Source of the DNA: an uncultured Ilyobacter sp.
GTDB lineage: Bacteria; Fusobacteriota; Fusobacteriia; Fusobacteriales; Fusobacteriaceae
NCBI RefSeq assembly: GCF_963668085.1
Contig: NZ_OY764059.1
Span: forward strand, 744,001-808,000
Length of the DNA: 64,000 bases
Direction of reading: 5' to 3'
Of this stretch, positions 50,388-58,965 are shown one piece after another. The position numbers and the translations under genes are program-made. Under the pieces are notes generated by a model that saw nothing but the letters and a program-made list of their open reading frames with translations, searched no databases and was not told where the DNA came from. How positions within the stretch are numbered: position 1 is the stretch's first letter; each line of letters begins with the position of its first letter.

Positions 50388-51109
50388 GAAAGTCAAATAT
50401 TTTTACTGAAGAAGCAGTGGAACTATTTGTAAACGGTAAAAAAATGTTAACATTTATGTGCACCCCTGAAAACCTTGATGAGATGGCTCTGGGATATCTC
50501 TATTCTAGGGGTATAGTAGAAAGTGTAGATGAATTTATGGGGGCGGCTCCTTGCAGCAGTGGTAAAAGAATATTTGCTGTTGTGAGCAAGAAATTAAAAG
50601 ATGAAGTATATAGTATTAAAAATATTGTTATGAGCGGATGTGGCAGCGGTGAACTTCCCAAGGCGTTTGACTTTTATAAAAGAGAGGTAAAATCAGGTTA
50701 TAGAGTGGAAATGGGCAATATAAAGGAAACCTTCGGGGAGATGCTTGAGTCTGCAAGACTTCACCAGACCACAGGAGGCACTCATTCGGCAGCCATAAAG
50801 GACAGTAGAGGAAGGGTTATTGTAAGAGAGGATATAGGAAGGCATAATGCAGTGGATAAGGTTATAGGGGCTGCTCTTCTTGAGGGTATGAACCTAGAAA
50901 GGTCAACTGTAGTAATAACAGGAAGGGTGTCTTCAGACATGGTTGTAAAAGCAGCAGGTGCAGGAGTTCCTGTGGTGGCTTCTATGAGAATAACCAGTAA
51001 TATGGCAATAGAGATTGCAAATAAATATAAGGTGAATCTTATAGGTAGAATAGGTAGTAATGAACCACTTATATATAATCAAGTTGAGGGAACCTGTATA
51101 GAAAGATAA
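50384..51109 (+). CDS. fdhD: Formate dehydrogenase sulfurtransferase FdhD
   Basis: A 241-residue accessory protein that passes sulfur to the Mo-bisMGD cofactor of formate dehydrogenase. Family landmarks are GYLYSRGIV, VMSGCGSGELP, TGGTHSAAI, REDIGRHNAVDKVIGAAL, TGRVSSDMVVKAA and PVVASMR. Only one Cys is present in the SGCGSG loop, where the E. coli protein has a CxxC. It overlaps mobA by four bases. Confidence 0.92.
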   Translation: MRKSNIFTEEAVELFVNGKKMLTFMCTPENLDEMALGYLYSRGIVESVDEFMGAAPCSSGKRIFAVVSKKLKDEVYSIKNIVMSGCGSGELPKAFDFYKREVKSGYRVEMGNIKETFGEMLESARLHQTTGGTHSAAIKDSRGRVIVREDIGRHNAVDKVIGAALLEGMNLERSTVVITGRVSSDMVVKAAGAGVPVVASMRITSNMAIEIANKYKVNLIGRIGSNEPLIYNQVEGTCIER

Positions 51110-51135
51110 AATAAATTGACTGGGAGGTTTCGATC

Positions 51136-51312
51136 ATGTACTTTGTCCAGTATATATACGAGGTAGTCGGGGACTATAGTATAACAAAGGAACTAGGAAC
51201 AATAATTTTGGATAAACTTAGCAATGATATAGATGGTATAATATGCGATGTGTCTCTAAAAACTGAGAGATCTGTAGTTGGGATCAAAGAAATACAGTTT
51301 ATAGATAACTAG
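51136..51312 (+). CDS. 58-residue hypothetical protein at the end of the fdh operon
   Basis: A small frame starting at ATG 51136 after GGGAGG. It encodes a soluble alpha/beta-looking protein (FVQYIYEVVGDYSITKELGT ... LKTERSVVGIKEIQFIDN). It lies 26 bases after fdhD and directly before the operon terminator, so it is transcribed with the formate/hydrogenase genes. I do not recognise it. Confidence 0.6.
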   Translation: MYFVQYIYEVVGDYSITKELGTIILDKLSNDIDGIICDVSLKTERSVVGIKEIQFIDN

Positions 51313-51320
51313 AAATAATG

Positions 51321-51348
51321 AAAGAGCAGGATTTTACTGCTCTTTTTT
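51321..51348 (+). terminator. Terminator of the fdhF operon
   Basis: AAAGAGCAG and CTGCTCTTT stem with a T6 run. Confidence 0.88.
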
Positions 51349-51407
51349 CTATATTTTTAGTTTTTATTAATATGATTTAGCAGTTTTGATAATTAATTTA
51401 AGTTGAT

Positions 51408-51930
51408 ACTTGAAAGAGATTTAGATAAATTACTGACTTTCTCCAAAAGCTGTGTTACTTTCTTTGCTTGCCCAAAGAAAGTAACCAAAGAAAAGGCACC
51501 CAATTAAAATTAATGAAACTTGTAAAAATAAATTTTACAAGAACTAGAAAATATATTCGTTCCACTCATTATTTTCTAAGTCAAATCACTTCTGAACTAA
51601 CTTTCTATTGAAATATAGTCGGTAAACCTCCTTATTTCAATGAAAGTGGATTTCACAAGATGATTTCTTAACGGTATTTTTTAAAGGGGAATTTAAAATC
51701 TTAAATGATTTTTTTAAAATCTTTTGAAATTCTTTTGGCCATTGATAAAATAAGCGTTAAGAATGACTGAGAGAAATCTCTAGAAAAAATCAACTGTCTG
51801 AGCGAAGCGAGTTTTGATTTTTACTTAGATTTCCGAAGGCATTTAGCTTATTTTTCACAGGCCTTGATTTTTGGTTACTTTTCATCAAGGAAAAGTAACG
51901 GAAGTTTGAATAAATTCAATACTTTAATTT
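51408..51930 (-). repeat. Intergenic mosaic repeat, copy 2 (inverted B, then C)
   Basis: Non-coding. It opens with a short piece like copy 1 (GAAAGAGATTTAGATAAATT), then carries module B in reverse orientation (51442-51691), then module C (51737 to about 51921), which matches 57712 to about 57896: GCGTTAAGAAT, CTGTCTGAGCGAAGCGAGTT, TTTTTCACAGGC. It ends with GTTACTTTTC/GAAAAGTAAC and a TAAATTCAATACTTTAATTT tail. The rest of 51931-52160 shows nothing recognisable. The strand given is that of module B relative to copy 1. Confidence 0.82.
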
Positions 51931-52163
51931 GAAGCAAAAGAGCAATTGAGATTATTTGCTAATAGTAGTTATTCTGTTTAAGAATATTAGTTGTGGATAG
52001 ACTAAAATAAATTGGAAAACTTTTAATATAAATGGTTTGTATAAGTTGAATAAGTATAAAAGACAAAGGGGGAAATATATAGTTAAATTTACAGGAATTT
52101 ACAATGTTGTGCAGAAAAAAGTATTTATGGCATCAAAATTTTATCTGAAGATATAGAATTTAA

Positions 52164-52192
52164 TTGCAAAGAGTATTGGAATAAAGTATAGT
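52164..52192 (+). promoter_or_regulatory. Promoter of sppA
   Basis: TTGCAA (52164-52169), 17 bases, TATAGT (52187-52192), 34 bases before the start codon. Confidence 0.68.
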
Positions 52193-52226
52193 AAATGAGA
52201 AGATTAATATTTATGGGAGGTAGAAT

Positions 52227-53963
52227 ATGATTGTGCTTAGATGGTTTAAAAACGCCCTTCTATTTATAATGAAAGAGATAGCCTCTTTTCTTATAAAAAT
52301 AGTAATGGTGATGATAATATTAATAATTTTATTAACAGTCTTTGTTCCAAAAACTCCAGTAGAAAAAGCTCCGATAAGGAAAAATACATATATTGAGCTT
52401 GATCTCTCAAATCCTGTGGGAGAGAGAGGAAGCCTGTCTATATTTTCCATGGAGGGCGAAAAAGTCAATTTCTACAACATGCTGAACTATCTTGATAAAG
52501 GAAAAAATGATCAAAGGATAGAGGGACTTATTTTAAAGGTTGACAGTGTTGCCTTAAACAGAGCCCAGGTAGAGGAATTAGGCAGAAAGATTAAAGAGTA
52601 CAGAGAAATGGGTAAAAAGGTATATGCATTTTCTAGAGGTTTTCAAAACAGAAATTATTCTCTAGCAGTGAATGCAGATGAGATAATTATGCCGCCTAGC
52701 CGAGGAGCGGGATCAAACATATCGGGATACTTCATGGAGCTTCCCTATATGAAAAGGCTCAGTGACAAGATAGGAATAAAATATGATGTTATACATGTAG
52801 GGGATTATAAATCCTATGGTGAAAATTATGTGAGAGAAGAGATGTCTCCTGAGTTCAGAGAAAATATCACCAGGCTCTTAGACAGGATATATTATAATTT
52901 TGTCCAGGATGTATCTGTTTCTAGAAATATAGATGAAAGAACCCTAAGTAGAAAAATACTTAATGGAGATTTCGTTTTGGCAGATGCTTTTAAAATGAAG
53001 CAGGAGAAACTTGTAGATTCTCTTATGTATTATCATGAATTTTTAAAAGAGAGAAAGATAGCAAATATAACAACTCTGGGAAAATATGCCAGAAGTGTAG
53101 TGGGACACCAGAGTTCAGGGAAAAAAATAGCGGTAATCTATGGCGATGGAGAAATATTATATTCAAACAGCGGAAGAGGAGCCCAGCAGTCAATAACTCC
53201 CGATACGATGATATCTGAGCTGGATATGGCAGTAAGAGATAAAAATGTGGTGGGAATAGTACTGAGAATAGATTCTCCAGGGGGATCTGCCTTGGCATCA
53301 GAAGTTATAAATGCCAAAATAAGAAGCATCGAAAAACCTGTCTATGTGTCCATGGGAGGTACTTCTGCCTCAGGAGGATATTATATATCAGCCTCAGGAG
53401 ACAGAATTTTTGCAGAGAGGGATACCGTAACAGGATCTATAGGTGTGGTAAGCCTAGTTCCTGATGTGAGTGAACTGGCAGGAAAATTGGGAATCAAAAT
53501 TGAGTCTGTACAAAAAGGAAAGTTATCTGGAATCTACTCTATAACTGACGGAATGACCAAGGAAGAGAGGAAGAGGATCTATGAATCTAGCTCTAAAATA
53601 TACTCTGAATTCAAGGAGAGAGTAAGTTCAGGAAGGAATATTCCGATGAGTCAGATGGAATCTCTGGCAGGAGGAAGAGTATGGCTAGGTGAGGAGGCTT
53701 TAGAAAAGGGACTTGTGGATGGTATAGGGGGACTTCAGGATACTATAAAGATTTTGGCTAAAGATCTGCAGTTGTCTGAGTACGGTGTGGTAGAGATAAG
53801 AAGGGAGAATCCCTTTGAAAAACTATTTATGAATTACAAATATTTAGAAAATTTTTATAATAAATTAAACAGTATTCTCAACATGGAGATAAATGGAAAA
53901 AAAGAGATGTTAGAGAGTGAACTTATTATTAAACCGGTGACATATTTGCCGTATAAAATATAA
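52227..53963 (+). CDS. sppA: Signal peptide peptidase SppA, 67K type
   Basis: A 578-residue protease with one N-terminal membrane anchor (IVMVMIILIILLTVFV) and two S49 domains in tandem. The catalytic Lys is in HVGDYKSYGENYVREEMSPE of the first domain and the Ser in MGGTSASGGYYISASGD of the second, as in E. coli SppA. It degrades cleaved signal peptides in the membrane. ATG 52227 follows GGGAGGT. Confidence 0.93.
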   Translation: MIVLRWFKNALLFIMKEIASFLIKIVMVMIILIILLTVFVPKTPVEKAPIRKNTYIELDLSNPVGERGSLSIFSMEGEKVNFYNMLNYLDKGKNDQRIEGLILKVDSVALNRAQVEELGRKIKEYREMGKKVYAFSRGFQNRNYSLAVNADEIIMPPSRGAGSNISGYFMELPYMKRLSDKIGIKYDVIHVGDYKSYGENYVREEMSPEFRENITRLLDRIYYNFVQDVSVSRNIDERTLSRKILNGDFVLADAFKMKQEKLVDSLMYYHEFLKERKIANITTLGKYARSVVGHQSSGKKIAVIYGDGEILYSNSGRGAQQSITPDTMISELDMAVRDKNVVGIVLRIDSPGGSALASEVINAKIRSIEKPVYVSMGGTSASGGYYISASGDRIFAERDTVTGSIGVVSLVPDVSELAGKLGIKIESVQKGKLSGIYSITDGMTKEERKRIYESSSKIYSEFKERVSSGRNIPMSQMESLAGGRVWLGEEALEKGLVDGIGGLQDTIKILAKDLQLSEYGVVEIRRENPFEKLFMNYKYLENFYNKLNSILNMEINGKKEMLESELIIKPVTYLPYKI

Positions 53964-53994
53964 AAAAACAGGGATTTCCCTGTTTTTTTTTATT
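53963..53994 (+). terminator. Terminator after sppA
   Basis: AAACAGGGA-TTT-CCCTGTTT core with flanking A and T8. Confidence 0.88.
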
Positions 53995-54171
53995 AAAAAT
54001 ATAAAATTACTTGATTAATAAGGTAAATTATGTTAAATTTATCATATATAACAATTATACATGTATTAAGTGTATTTTTTATTTTTCGAATAATAAGACA
54101 AAATTATAATGATGATAGATATAGATCAAAGGAAAGGTTGTAGTTGAGAAGAAAAGAAACAAGGGGGGAAT

Positions 54172-55347
54172 ATGAAGTATAATTTTGACAGGGGTTTTAA
54201 TCATGATATAAAAGATTCTCTAAAGTGGAATACTGTAAAAAGAATATCAACTAAGAAGGATGTTATTCCTATGTGGATAGCAGATATGGACTTTGAGACT
54301 GTACCTGAAGTTAAAACAGCTATAATTGAGAGGGCAAGCCAGGGAATCTATGGCTATAGTGAGATGAAGGATGAATATTATGAGTCGCTGGCAGGATGGA
54401 CAAAAAAAAGATACAAATGGGAAATTGAAAAAGAGTGGTTATGCTTTAGTCCGGGAGTAGTTACTGGAATCACTCTAACAATACGTGCACTGACTCATCC
54501 AGGGGATAAGGTGCTCATACAGACCCCAGTTTACAGCCCTTTTTTCGGGGCAGTAACAAGAAGTGGATGTGAGCTTTTGACTAGCTCTCTCAGATTGGTT
54601 GACGGTAAATATAAGATGGACTTTGAAGACCTCGAAGAAAAACTCAAGGATGAAAGAACAAAAATAATGGTTTTGTGTAACCCTCACAATCCAGTTGGTA
54701 GGGCATGGACAAGGGATGAATTGCTGAGACTAGGAGAAATTTGCCTTAAAAATAATGTTACAGTGATATCAGATGAGATTCATTCTGATCTTGTGTATAA
54801 GGGACATAAATATACGCCTTTTGCAAGTATATCAAAGGAGTTTGAACAAAATTCTATAATTTGTACTGCACCGAGTAAAACTTTCAACCTGGCCGGTCTT
54901 CAGAGTTCGAACATAATAATTCCCAATGAAAATTTTCGAAGAGAGTACAAAATTGCCCTTGAAAATATAGAGGTTTCAAGATTGAATGTATTTGGGATGG
55001 TTGCCTGTGAAACGGCATATACCTACGGGGAACCTTGGTTAGATGAGCTTTTAGATTATCTAGAAGCAAATAAAGAACTTGTAAAAAAACGAATAGAAAA
55101 TAATATCCCTAAACTTAGGCTAATAGAACCTGAAGCTACTTATTTATTGTGGATAGACTGCAGTGGTTTGGGACTTAGTGATGAAGAGCTCAAAAAATTT
55201 ATGATAGAAAAAGCTGGAATTTTACTTAATGATGGTATTAGCTTTGGAAAAGAGGGGAAAGGATTTCAAAGAATGAATATAGCTTGTCCTAGAGAGATCA
55301 TCGAAGAAGCTCTGAACAGACTGGAAAAAGCTGTAAACAGTATATAA
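54172..55347 (+). CDS. MalY/PatB-type PLP C-S lyase (aminotransferase fold)
   Basis: A 391-residue fold-type I PLP enzyme. It begins with the MalY/PatB signature WNTVKRISTKKDVIPMWIAD, has NPHNPVGRAW and ISDEIHSDLVY, and the PLP Lys lies in APSKTFNLAGLQSSN. The subgroup usually cleaves cystathionine or cysteine to pyruvate, ammonia and a thiol. The next two genes are also sulfur amino acid enzymes. It begins at ATG 54172 behind AAGGGGGGA. Confidence 0.88.
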   Translation: MKYNFDRGFNHDIKDSLKWNTVKRISTKKDVIPMWIADMDFETVPEVKTAIIERASQGIYGYSEMKDEYYESLAGWTKKRYKWEIEKEWLCFSPGVVTGITLTIRALTHPGDKVLIQTPVYSPFFGAVTRSGCELLTSSLRLVDGKYKMDFEDLEEKLKDERTKIMVLCNPHNPVGRAWTRDELLRLGEICLKNNVTVISDEIHSDLVYKGHKYTPFASISKEFEQNSIICTAPSKTFNLAGLQSSNIIIPNENFRREYKIALENIEVSRLNVFGMVACETAYTYGEPWLDELLDYLEANKELVKKRIENNIPKLRLIEPEATYLLWIDCSGLGLSDEELKKFMIEKAGILLNDGISFGKEGKGFQRMNIACPREIIEEALNRLEKAVNSI

Positions 55348-55367
55348 AACTAGAGGAGTTGATACAG

Positions 55368-56522
55368 GTGGAAAAGGATAAATTTATAGATACAAAAGTC
55401 GTACACGGATTTAAAGGGTATGACGAACATACAGGGGCCATAAGCTATCCCATCTATCAGACTGCTACCTTTAGACATCCTGCCCTAAATGAGAGTACAG
55501 GTTATGATTATTCTAGACTCCAGAATCCTACAAGGGAGGAGCTAGAAAATACAGTGGCAGGTATAGAGGGTGCTAAGGCAGGCTTTGCATTTTCCACAGG
55601 ACTAGCTGCAATTTCAACTGTTTTGAATATATTTTCTTCTGGAGATCACATAATCGTTTCAGACGATCTCTATGGAGGAACCTATAGACTTTTTGAAGAG
55701 GTGTATAATAAGTACGGTATAAGTCATAGCTTCATAGATACAACGGAGATAAAATCTGTATCAGATGCCATAAAAGTAAATACCAAGGCTATATTTATAG
55801 AGACCCCTTCTAACCCCATGATGAAGGTCACAGATTTATCGGAAATTATAAAGTTAGCCAAGGCAAATAAGGCTCTTACCATTGTAGACAATACATTTTT
55901 GAGTCCTTATTTTCAGAACCCTATTTTACTTGGGGCAGATATAGTTGTACATAGCGGAACCAAATTTTTGGGAGGACACAATGATACCTTGGCAGGACTT
56001 GTCGTATTAAATGACGAGGAAATAATTGAAAAAATCAGATTTTTGCAGAACTCCATAGGTGGAGTTTTATCTCCCTTTGACAGTTGGCTTATTCTGAGGG
56101 GTATAAAAACCCTGGCTATCAGAATGGAAAAACAGCAAGAAAATGCAATGAAAATAGCTAAATGGCTGAAAGAACAAAAAGACAGGGTAGATGAAGTTTA
56201 TTATGTGGGACTTCCAGAGCATAAAGGTCATGAAATATCCTTAAAACAGGCTAGGGGATTTGGTGCTATGATCTCTTTTACAGTAAAAAATGTCCAGGCA
56301 GTGGAAAAGATTCTGAAAAGTGTAAAAATAATAACCTTCGCAGAAAGCTTGGGTGGAGTAGAGAGTCTTATAACCTATCCACAGACTCAGACTCACGCCT
56401 CTATACCTCAGGAGATAAGAGACAGAATAGGGGTAACAGATAAACTCCTCAGACTATCGGTGGGGATAGAAAATGCAGAGGACCTGATTAGGGATTTAGA
56501 CCAGGCCATGAGTAAAATATAG
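55368..56522 (+). CDS. Cystathionine gamma-synthase/lyase family PLP enzyme
   Basis: A 384-residue enzyme of the Cys/Met metabolism PLP family. PLP motifs are YDYSRLQNPTREELE, AFSTGLAAIS, DDLYGGTYRLFEEV, TPSNPMMKV and the Lys in VVHSGTKFLGGHND; SLGGVESLITYPQTQTHAS closes the active site. Whether it is MetB, MetC or a gamma-lyase cannot be told from sequence alone. GTG 55368 has the right spacing from GAGGAG, while TTG 55359 directly abuts it. Confidence 0.88.
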   Translation: MEKDKFIDTKVVHGFKGYDEHTGAISYPIYQTATFRHPALNESTGYDYSRLQNPTREELENTVAGIEGAKAGFAFSTGLAAISTVLNIFSSGDHIIVSDDLYGGTYRLFEEVYNKYGISHSFIDTTEIKSVSDAIKVNTKAIFIETPSNPMMKVTDLSEIIKLAKANKALTIVDNTFLSPYFQNPILLGADIVVHSGTKFLGGHNDTLAGLVVLNDEEIIEKIRFLQNSIGGVLSPFDSWLILRGIKTLAIRMEKQQENAMKIAKWLKEQKDRVDEVYYVGLPEHKGHEISLKQARGFGAMISFTVKNVQAVEKILKSVKIITFAESLGGVESLITYPQTQTHASIPQEIRDRIGVTDKLLRLSVGIENAEDLIRDLDQAMSKI

Positions 56523-56583
56523 AATTTTTTTCGGATCAGTAAAATATCGTTTTATATAATAATAGATAAAGGAGTGATGAATC

Positions 56584-57513
56584 ATGATAGCTAAGAGTTT
56601 AGTAGATTTAATAGGAAATACTCCATTACTGGAACTTTCAAATTATAATAAAGCCAATGAATTAAAGGCTAAGGTCATTGCAAAATTAGAATATTTTAAT
56701 CCTTTAGGAAGTGTAAAAGACAGAATCGGCTATGCGATGATAAAGGATGCTGAAGATAGAGGAATTATAAATAAAGATAGCGTAATAGTAGAATCAACAA
56801 GTGGAAACACAGGTATAGCTCTTTCTTTTGTAGCTGCGGCTAAGGGATACAGGCTTATCTTGACCATGCCAGATACCATGAGTGTGGAAAGACGTAACCT
56901 GCTGAAAGCTCTAGGAGCTGAGCTTGTTTTGACACCTGGGTCAGAGGGAATGAAGGGTTCTATAAATAAGGCCAAGGAGTTAGCCGAGGATATTCCCAAT
57001 GCCGTCATCTTGCAGCAGTTTGAAAATCCAGCCAACCCCGATATCCACAGAAAGACAACAGCAGAGGAGATATGGAGAGATACTGAGGGAAAAGTAGATA
57101 TATTCATAGCAGGAGTCGGGACTGGAGGAACTATAACAGGAGTTGGTGAAACTCTCAAGGGAAAAAATCCAGATATAAAGATAATAGCTGTAGAGCCAGA
57201 GGACTCTCCGGTGCTTTCGGGAGGTAAACCCGGGCCTCATAAGATACAGGGTATAGGGGCTGGATTTGTGCCAACTGTGCTGAAAGAATCTATAATAGAC
57301 GAGGTATTTAAGGTAAAAAATGAAAATGCCTTTGAAACTTCAAGAAAACTTGCTAAGTCAGAAGGGCTTCTGGTTGGAATATCCTCTGGGGCAGCACTTT
57401 TTGCAGCCACTGAAGTAGGCAAGAGACCTGAAAATTCTGGTAAAAATATAGTTGTTCTCCTTCCAGATACTGGGGAGAGGTATCTTTCTACATCTTTGTT
57501 TAAAGATGAATAA
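56584..57513 (+). CDS. cysK: Cysteine synthase, copy 2
   Basis: A 309-residue O-acetylserine sulfhydrylase-type enzyme. The PLP Lys is in [12 protein letters not shown] (Lys45), followed by [24 protein letters not shown] and [10 protein letters not shown]. It is a diverged paralogue of the copy at 2095. With the two upstream lyases it may recycle sulfide released from methionine or cystathionine. Its stop codon is also the first base block of mosaic repeat copy 3. Confidence 0.92.
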   Translation: MIAKSLVDLIGNTPLLELSNYNKANELKAKVIAKLEYFNPLGSVKDRIGYAMIKDAEDRGIINKDSVIVESTSGNTGIALSFVAAAKGYRLILTMPDTMSVERRNLLKALGAELVLTPGSEGMKGSINKAKELAEDIPNAVILQQFENPANPDIHRKTTAEEIWRDTEGKVDIFIAGVGTGGTITGVGETLKGKNPDIKIIAVEPEDSPVLSGGKPGPHKIQGIGAGFVPTVLKESIIDEVFKVKNENAFETSRKLAKSEGLLVGISSGAALFAATEVGKRPENSGKNIVVLLPDTGERYLSTSLFKDE

Positions 57514-57905
57514 ATTACTGAATTTACAAGAATATTAGAGTCAAAGGATTTTGTCACGAATGAAAATCTTATAAAAGATAAAAAAATTAACACGAATAAG
57601 GATAAAACCTTTTGACCACAGAGGACACAGAGAGAAGAAGAGATTTACACAGAGTTAAAACCAAACTATATACGCTTTCTTTTGCGAGAGGTTTTCTGTC
57701 TCTTTTCCCATGCCATTGACAAAATTAGCGTTAAGAATAACCGCAGTGAAATCCTTAGAAAAAATCGACTGTCTGAGCGTAGCGAGTTTCGAGTTCTTCT
57801 TGGATTTTCAAGGTTATTTAGCTGATTTTTCACAGGCTTGAACTTTTTGTTACTTTTCTTTCAAGAGAAAAGTAACAAATCCCGATAAATTCAATAATCT
57901 ATTTA
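57511..57905 (+). repeat. Intergenic mosaic repeat, copy 3 (modules A and C)
   Basis: Non-coding. Module A (57511 to about 57660) matches copy 1, and module C (57712 to about 57896) matches copy 2. It ends with the hairpin GTTACTTTTCT/AGAAAAGTAAC and GATAAATTCAATA. It begins at the stop codon of cysK copy 2 and ends just before a terminator. Confidence 0.82.
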
Positions 57906-57918
57906 AAATTAAAATATT

Positions 57919-57956
57919 AAAAATGAGGGTGGCCCAAGGGGGTCACCCTTATTTTA
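57919..57956 (+). terminator. Terminator beyond repeat copy 3
   Basis: AAAATGAGGGTG pairs with CACCCTTATTTT around a G/C-rich loop. It probably ends the sulfur cluster transcript, which would then include the repeat. Confidence 0.7.
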
Positions 57957-58017
57957 TCATTGATAAATAAATCATTAGGAAATATAATATTAAAAAAAAC
58001 AGATTTAAGGAGGGAAA

Positions 58018-58647
58018 ATGCAAGAAAATAAGGTCAACAATGAATTTAAATTTTCCGATACTGATATAGAAGAAAAGATAGAGCTTGAACCCTTTGAAAC
58101 TATATATCACTATGATCTGAGATTCTCCTTTGGACTCATGACCAAGGGGAAGCTTCTTCTGGTCTATGAAAATGAAAAGGGAAGAAGGGTGCCTTTGAAG
58201 ACTCTCACTAAAAAGGAAACTATTCTAGGTGGATATGCCTATCTTTTGGAGGGGAAGGCCATTGACAATCTATATTATATTGCTATAGAAAAAACTGAAA
58301 TCCTTAAAGTTTCACCTGAAAGAAGCAGGGAACTTCTTTTAGACAGAGATTTTCTTTTTAGGTGTTTAAAAAACGCCAAGATGGATTCCTTATCGTTGAT
58401 AGAAGAACTGGTGTATCGTCTAGATAAAAATATTGAAAAATTTCTTGCTTATGTCATCCTTAACTATTCTGAAAATGGTCAGATGAGAATAAAAAATTTT
58501 TCACTATTTTCTGAGTTTATAAAGTGTAGTAGAAGCAACTTTTATTTGGCTTTAGGAAAGTTAGTTGACAGGGGAATCGTAGAAAGGGATGGTAGAGTTA
58601 TCACCATAGTGGATTGGGAAGAATTAAAAAAATTTTCTGAAATATAA
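58018..58647 (+). CDS. Crp/Fnr-family transcriptional regulator
   Basis: A 209-residue regulator with a cyclic-nucleotide-binding-like beta-roll (FGLMTKGKLLLVYENEKG, ETILGGYAYLLEG), a dimerisation helix and a C-terminal winged helix (FSLFSEFIKCSRSNFYLALGKLVDRGIVERDG). There are no cysteines arranged for an Fe-S cluster in the N-terminus, so it is not a classical Fnr. It faces the reductase operon, with which it converges, and is a candidate regulator of it by analogy with CprK. Confidence 0.85.
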   Translation: MQENKVNNEFKFSDTDIEEKIELEPFETIYHYDLRFSFGLMTKGKLLLVYENEKGRRVPLKTLTKKETILGGYAYLLEGKAIDNLYYIAIEKTEILKVSPERSRELLLDRDFLFRCLKNAKMDSLSLIEELVYRLDKNIEKFLAYVILNYSENGQMRIKNFSLFSEFIKCSRSNFYLALGKLVDRGIVERDGRVITIVDWEELKKFSEI

Positions 58648-58670
58648 AAAGAGCTCCATTATGGAACTCT
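58646..58670 (-). terminator. Terminator of the minus-strand reductase operon
   Basis: Read on the minus strand, AGAGTTCCA-TAA-TGGAGCTCT is followed by five T. One mismatched pair lies in the stem. It sits just past the last small gene and may also slow transcripts from the Crp-type gene. Confidence 0.65.
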
Positions 58671-58672
58671 AG

Positions 58673-58941
58673 TTAATAGTTAGGACTCTGACTTATATAA
58701 CCCTTTTGAGAAACCAAAAAGTCCTTTAGAAAAAAGATTAAAGCCCCTGCAAAAACTATAAAAAGTATAACTAACGAAAGAATAACTTCATAGTATCCTA
58801 CCATTGAAAGCTTTGATAACCCTAAAAAATTACCACTGTTTGCATGTGCCATAGCAGCAGCAGAAGTGGGGAAGGTGAGTGAGACCCCTGTCACTCTAGG
58901 AGCCAGACCACAGTAACTTATGTCTGGTTTTTTTTATCCAA
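58673..58941 (-). pseudogene. Small membrane protein, frame broken at an A8 run
   Basis: GGAGGT (58947-58952, minus strand) precedes TTG 58941, which reads GAT then A8 and reaches a stop after seven codons. Adding one A to the A8 run joins this start to the open frame below it, giving about 89 residues: DISYCGLAPRVTG, FPTSAAAMAHANSG, then a strong membrane helix (VILSLVILFIVFAGALIFFL) and a short tail ending SPNY. Either the tract slips during transcription, or it is a true frameshift or a sequence error. A shorter GTG start at 58894 has no ribosome site. Confidence 0.5.
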
Positions 58942-58965
58942 GGGATACCTCCAAAAAATTTGCTT

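Noticed and set aside
40960..57880. Repeated GTTACTTT hairpins as a CRISPR-like array.
   Set aside because: There are only three copies, kilobases apart, with no regular spacers and no cas genes.
58828..58937. On the plus strand, a cobalamin-riboswitch-like tail (CCACTG ... AGTGGGGAAGG ... GAGCCAGACC) followed by a CCAGAC/GTCTGG hairpin and T8.
   Set aside because: The upstream core of the riboswitch is absent, the B12-box match is imperfect, and no plus-strand gene follows. The same bases make sense as the minus-strand small gene, and the T8 is its A8 tract.
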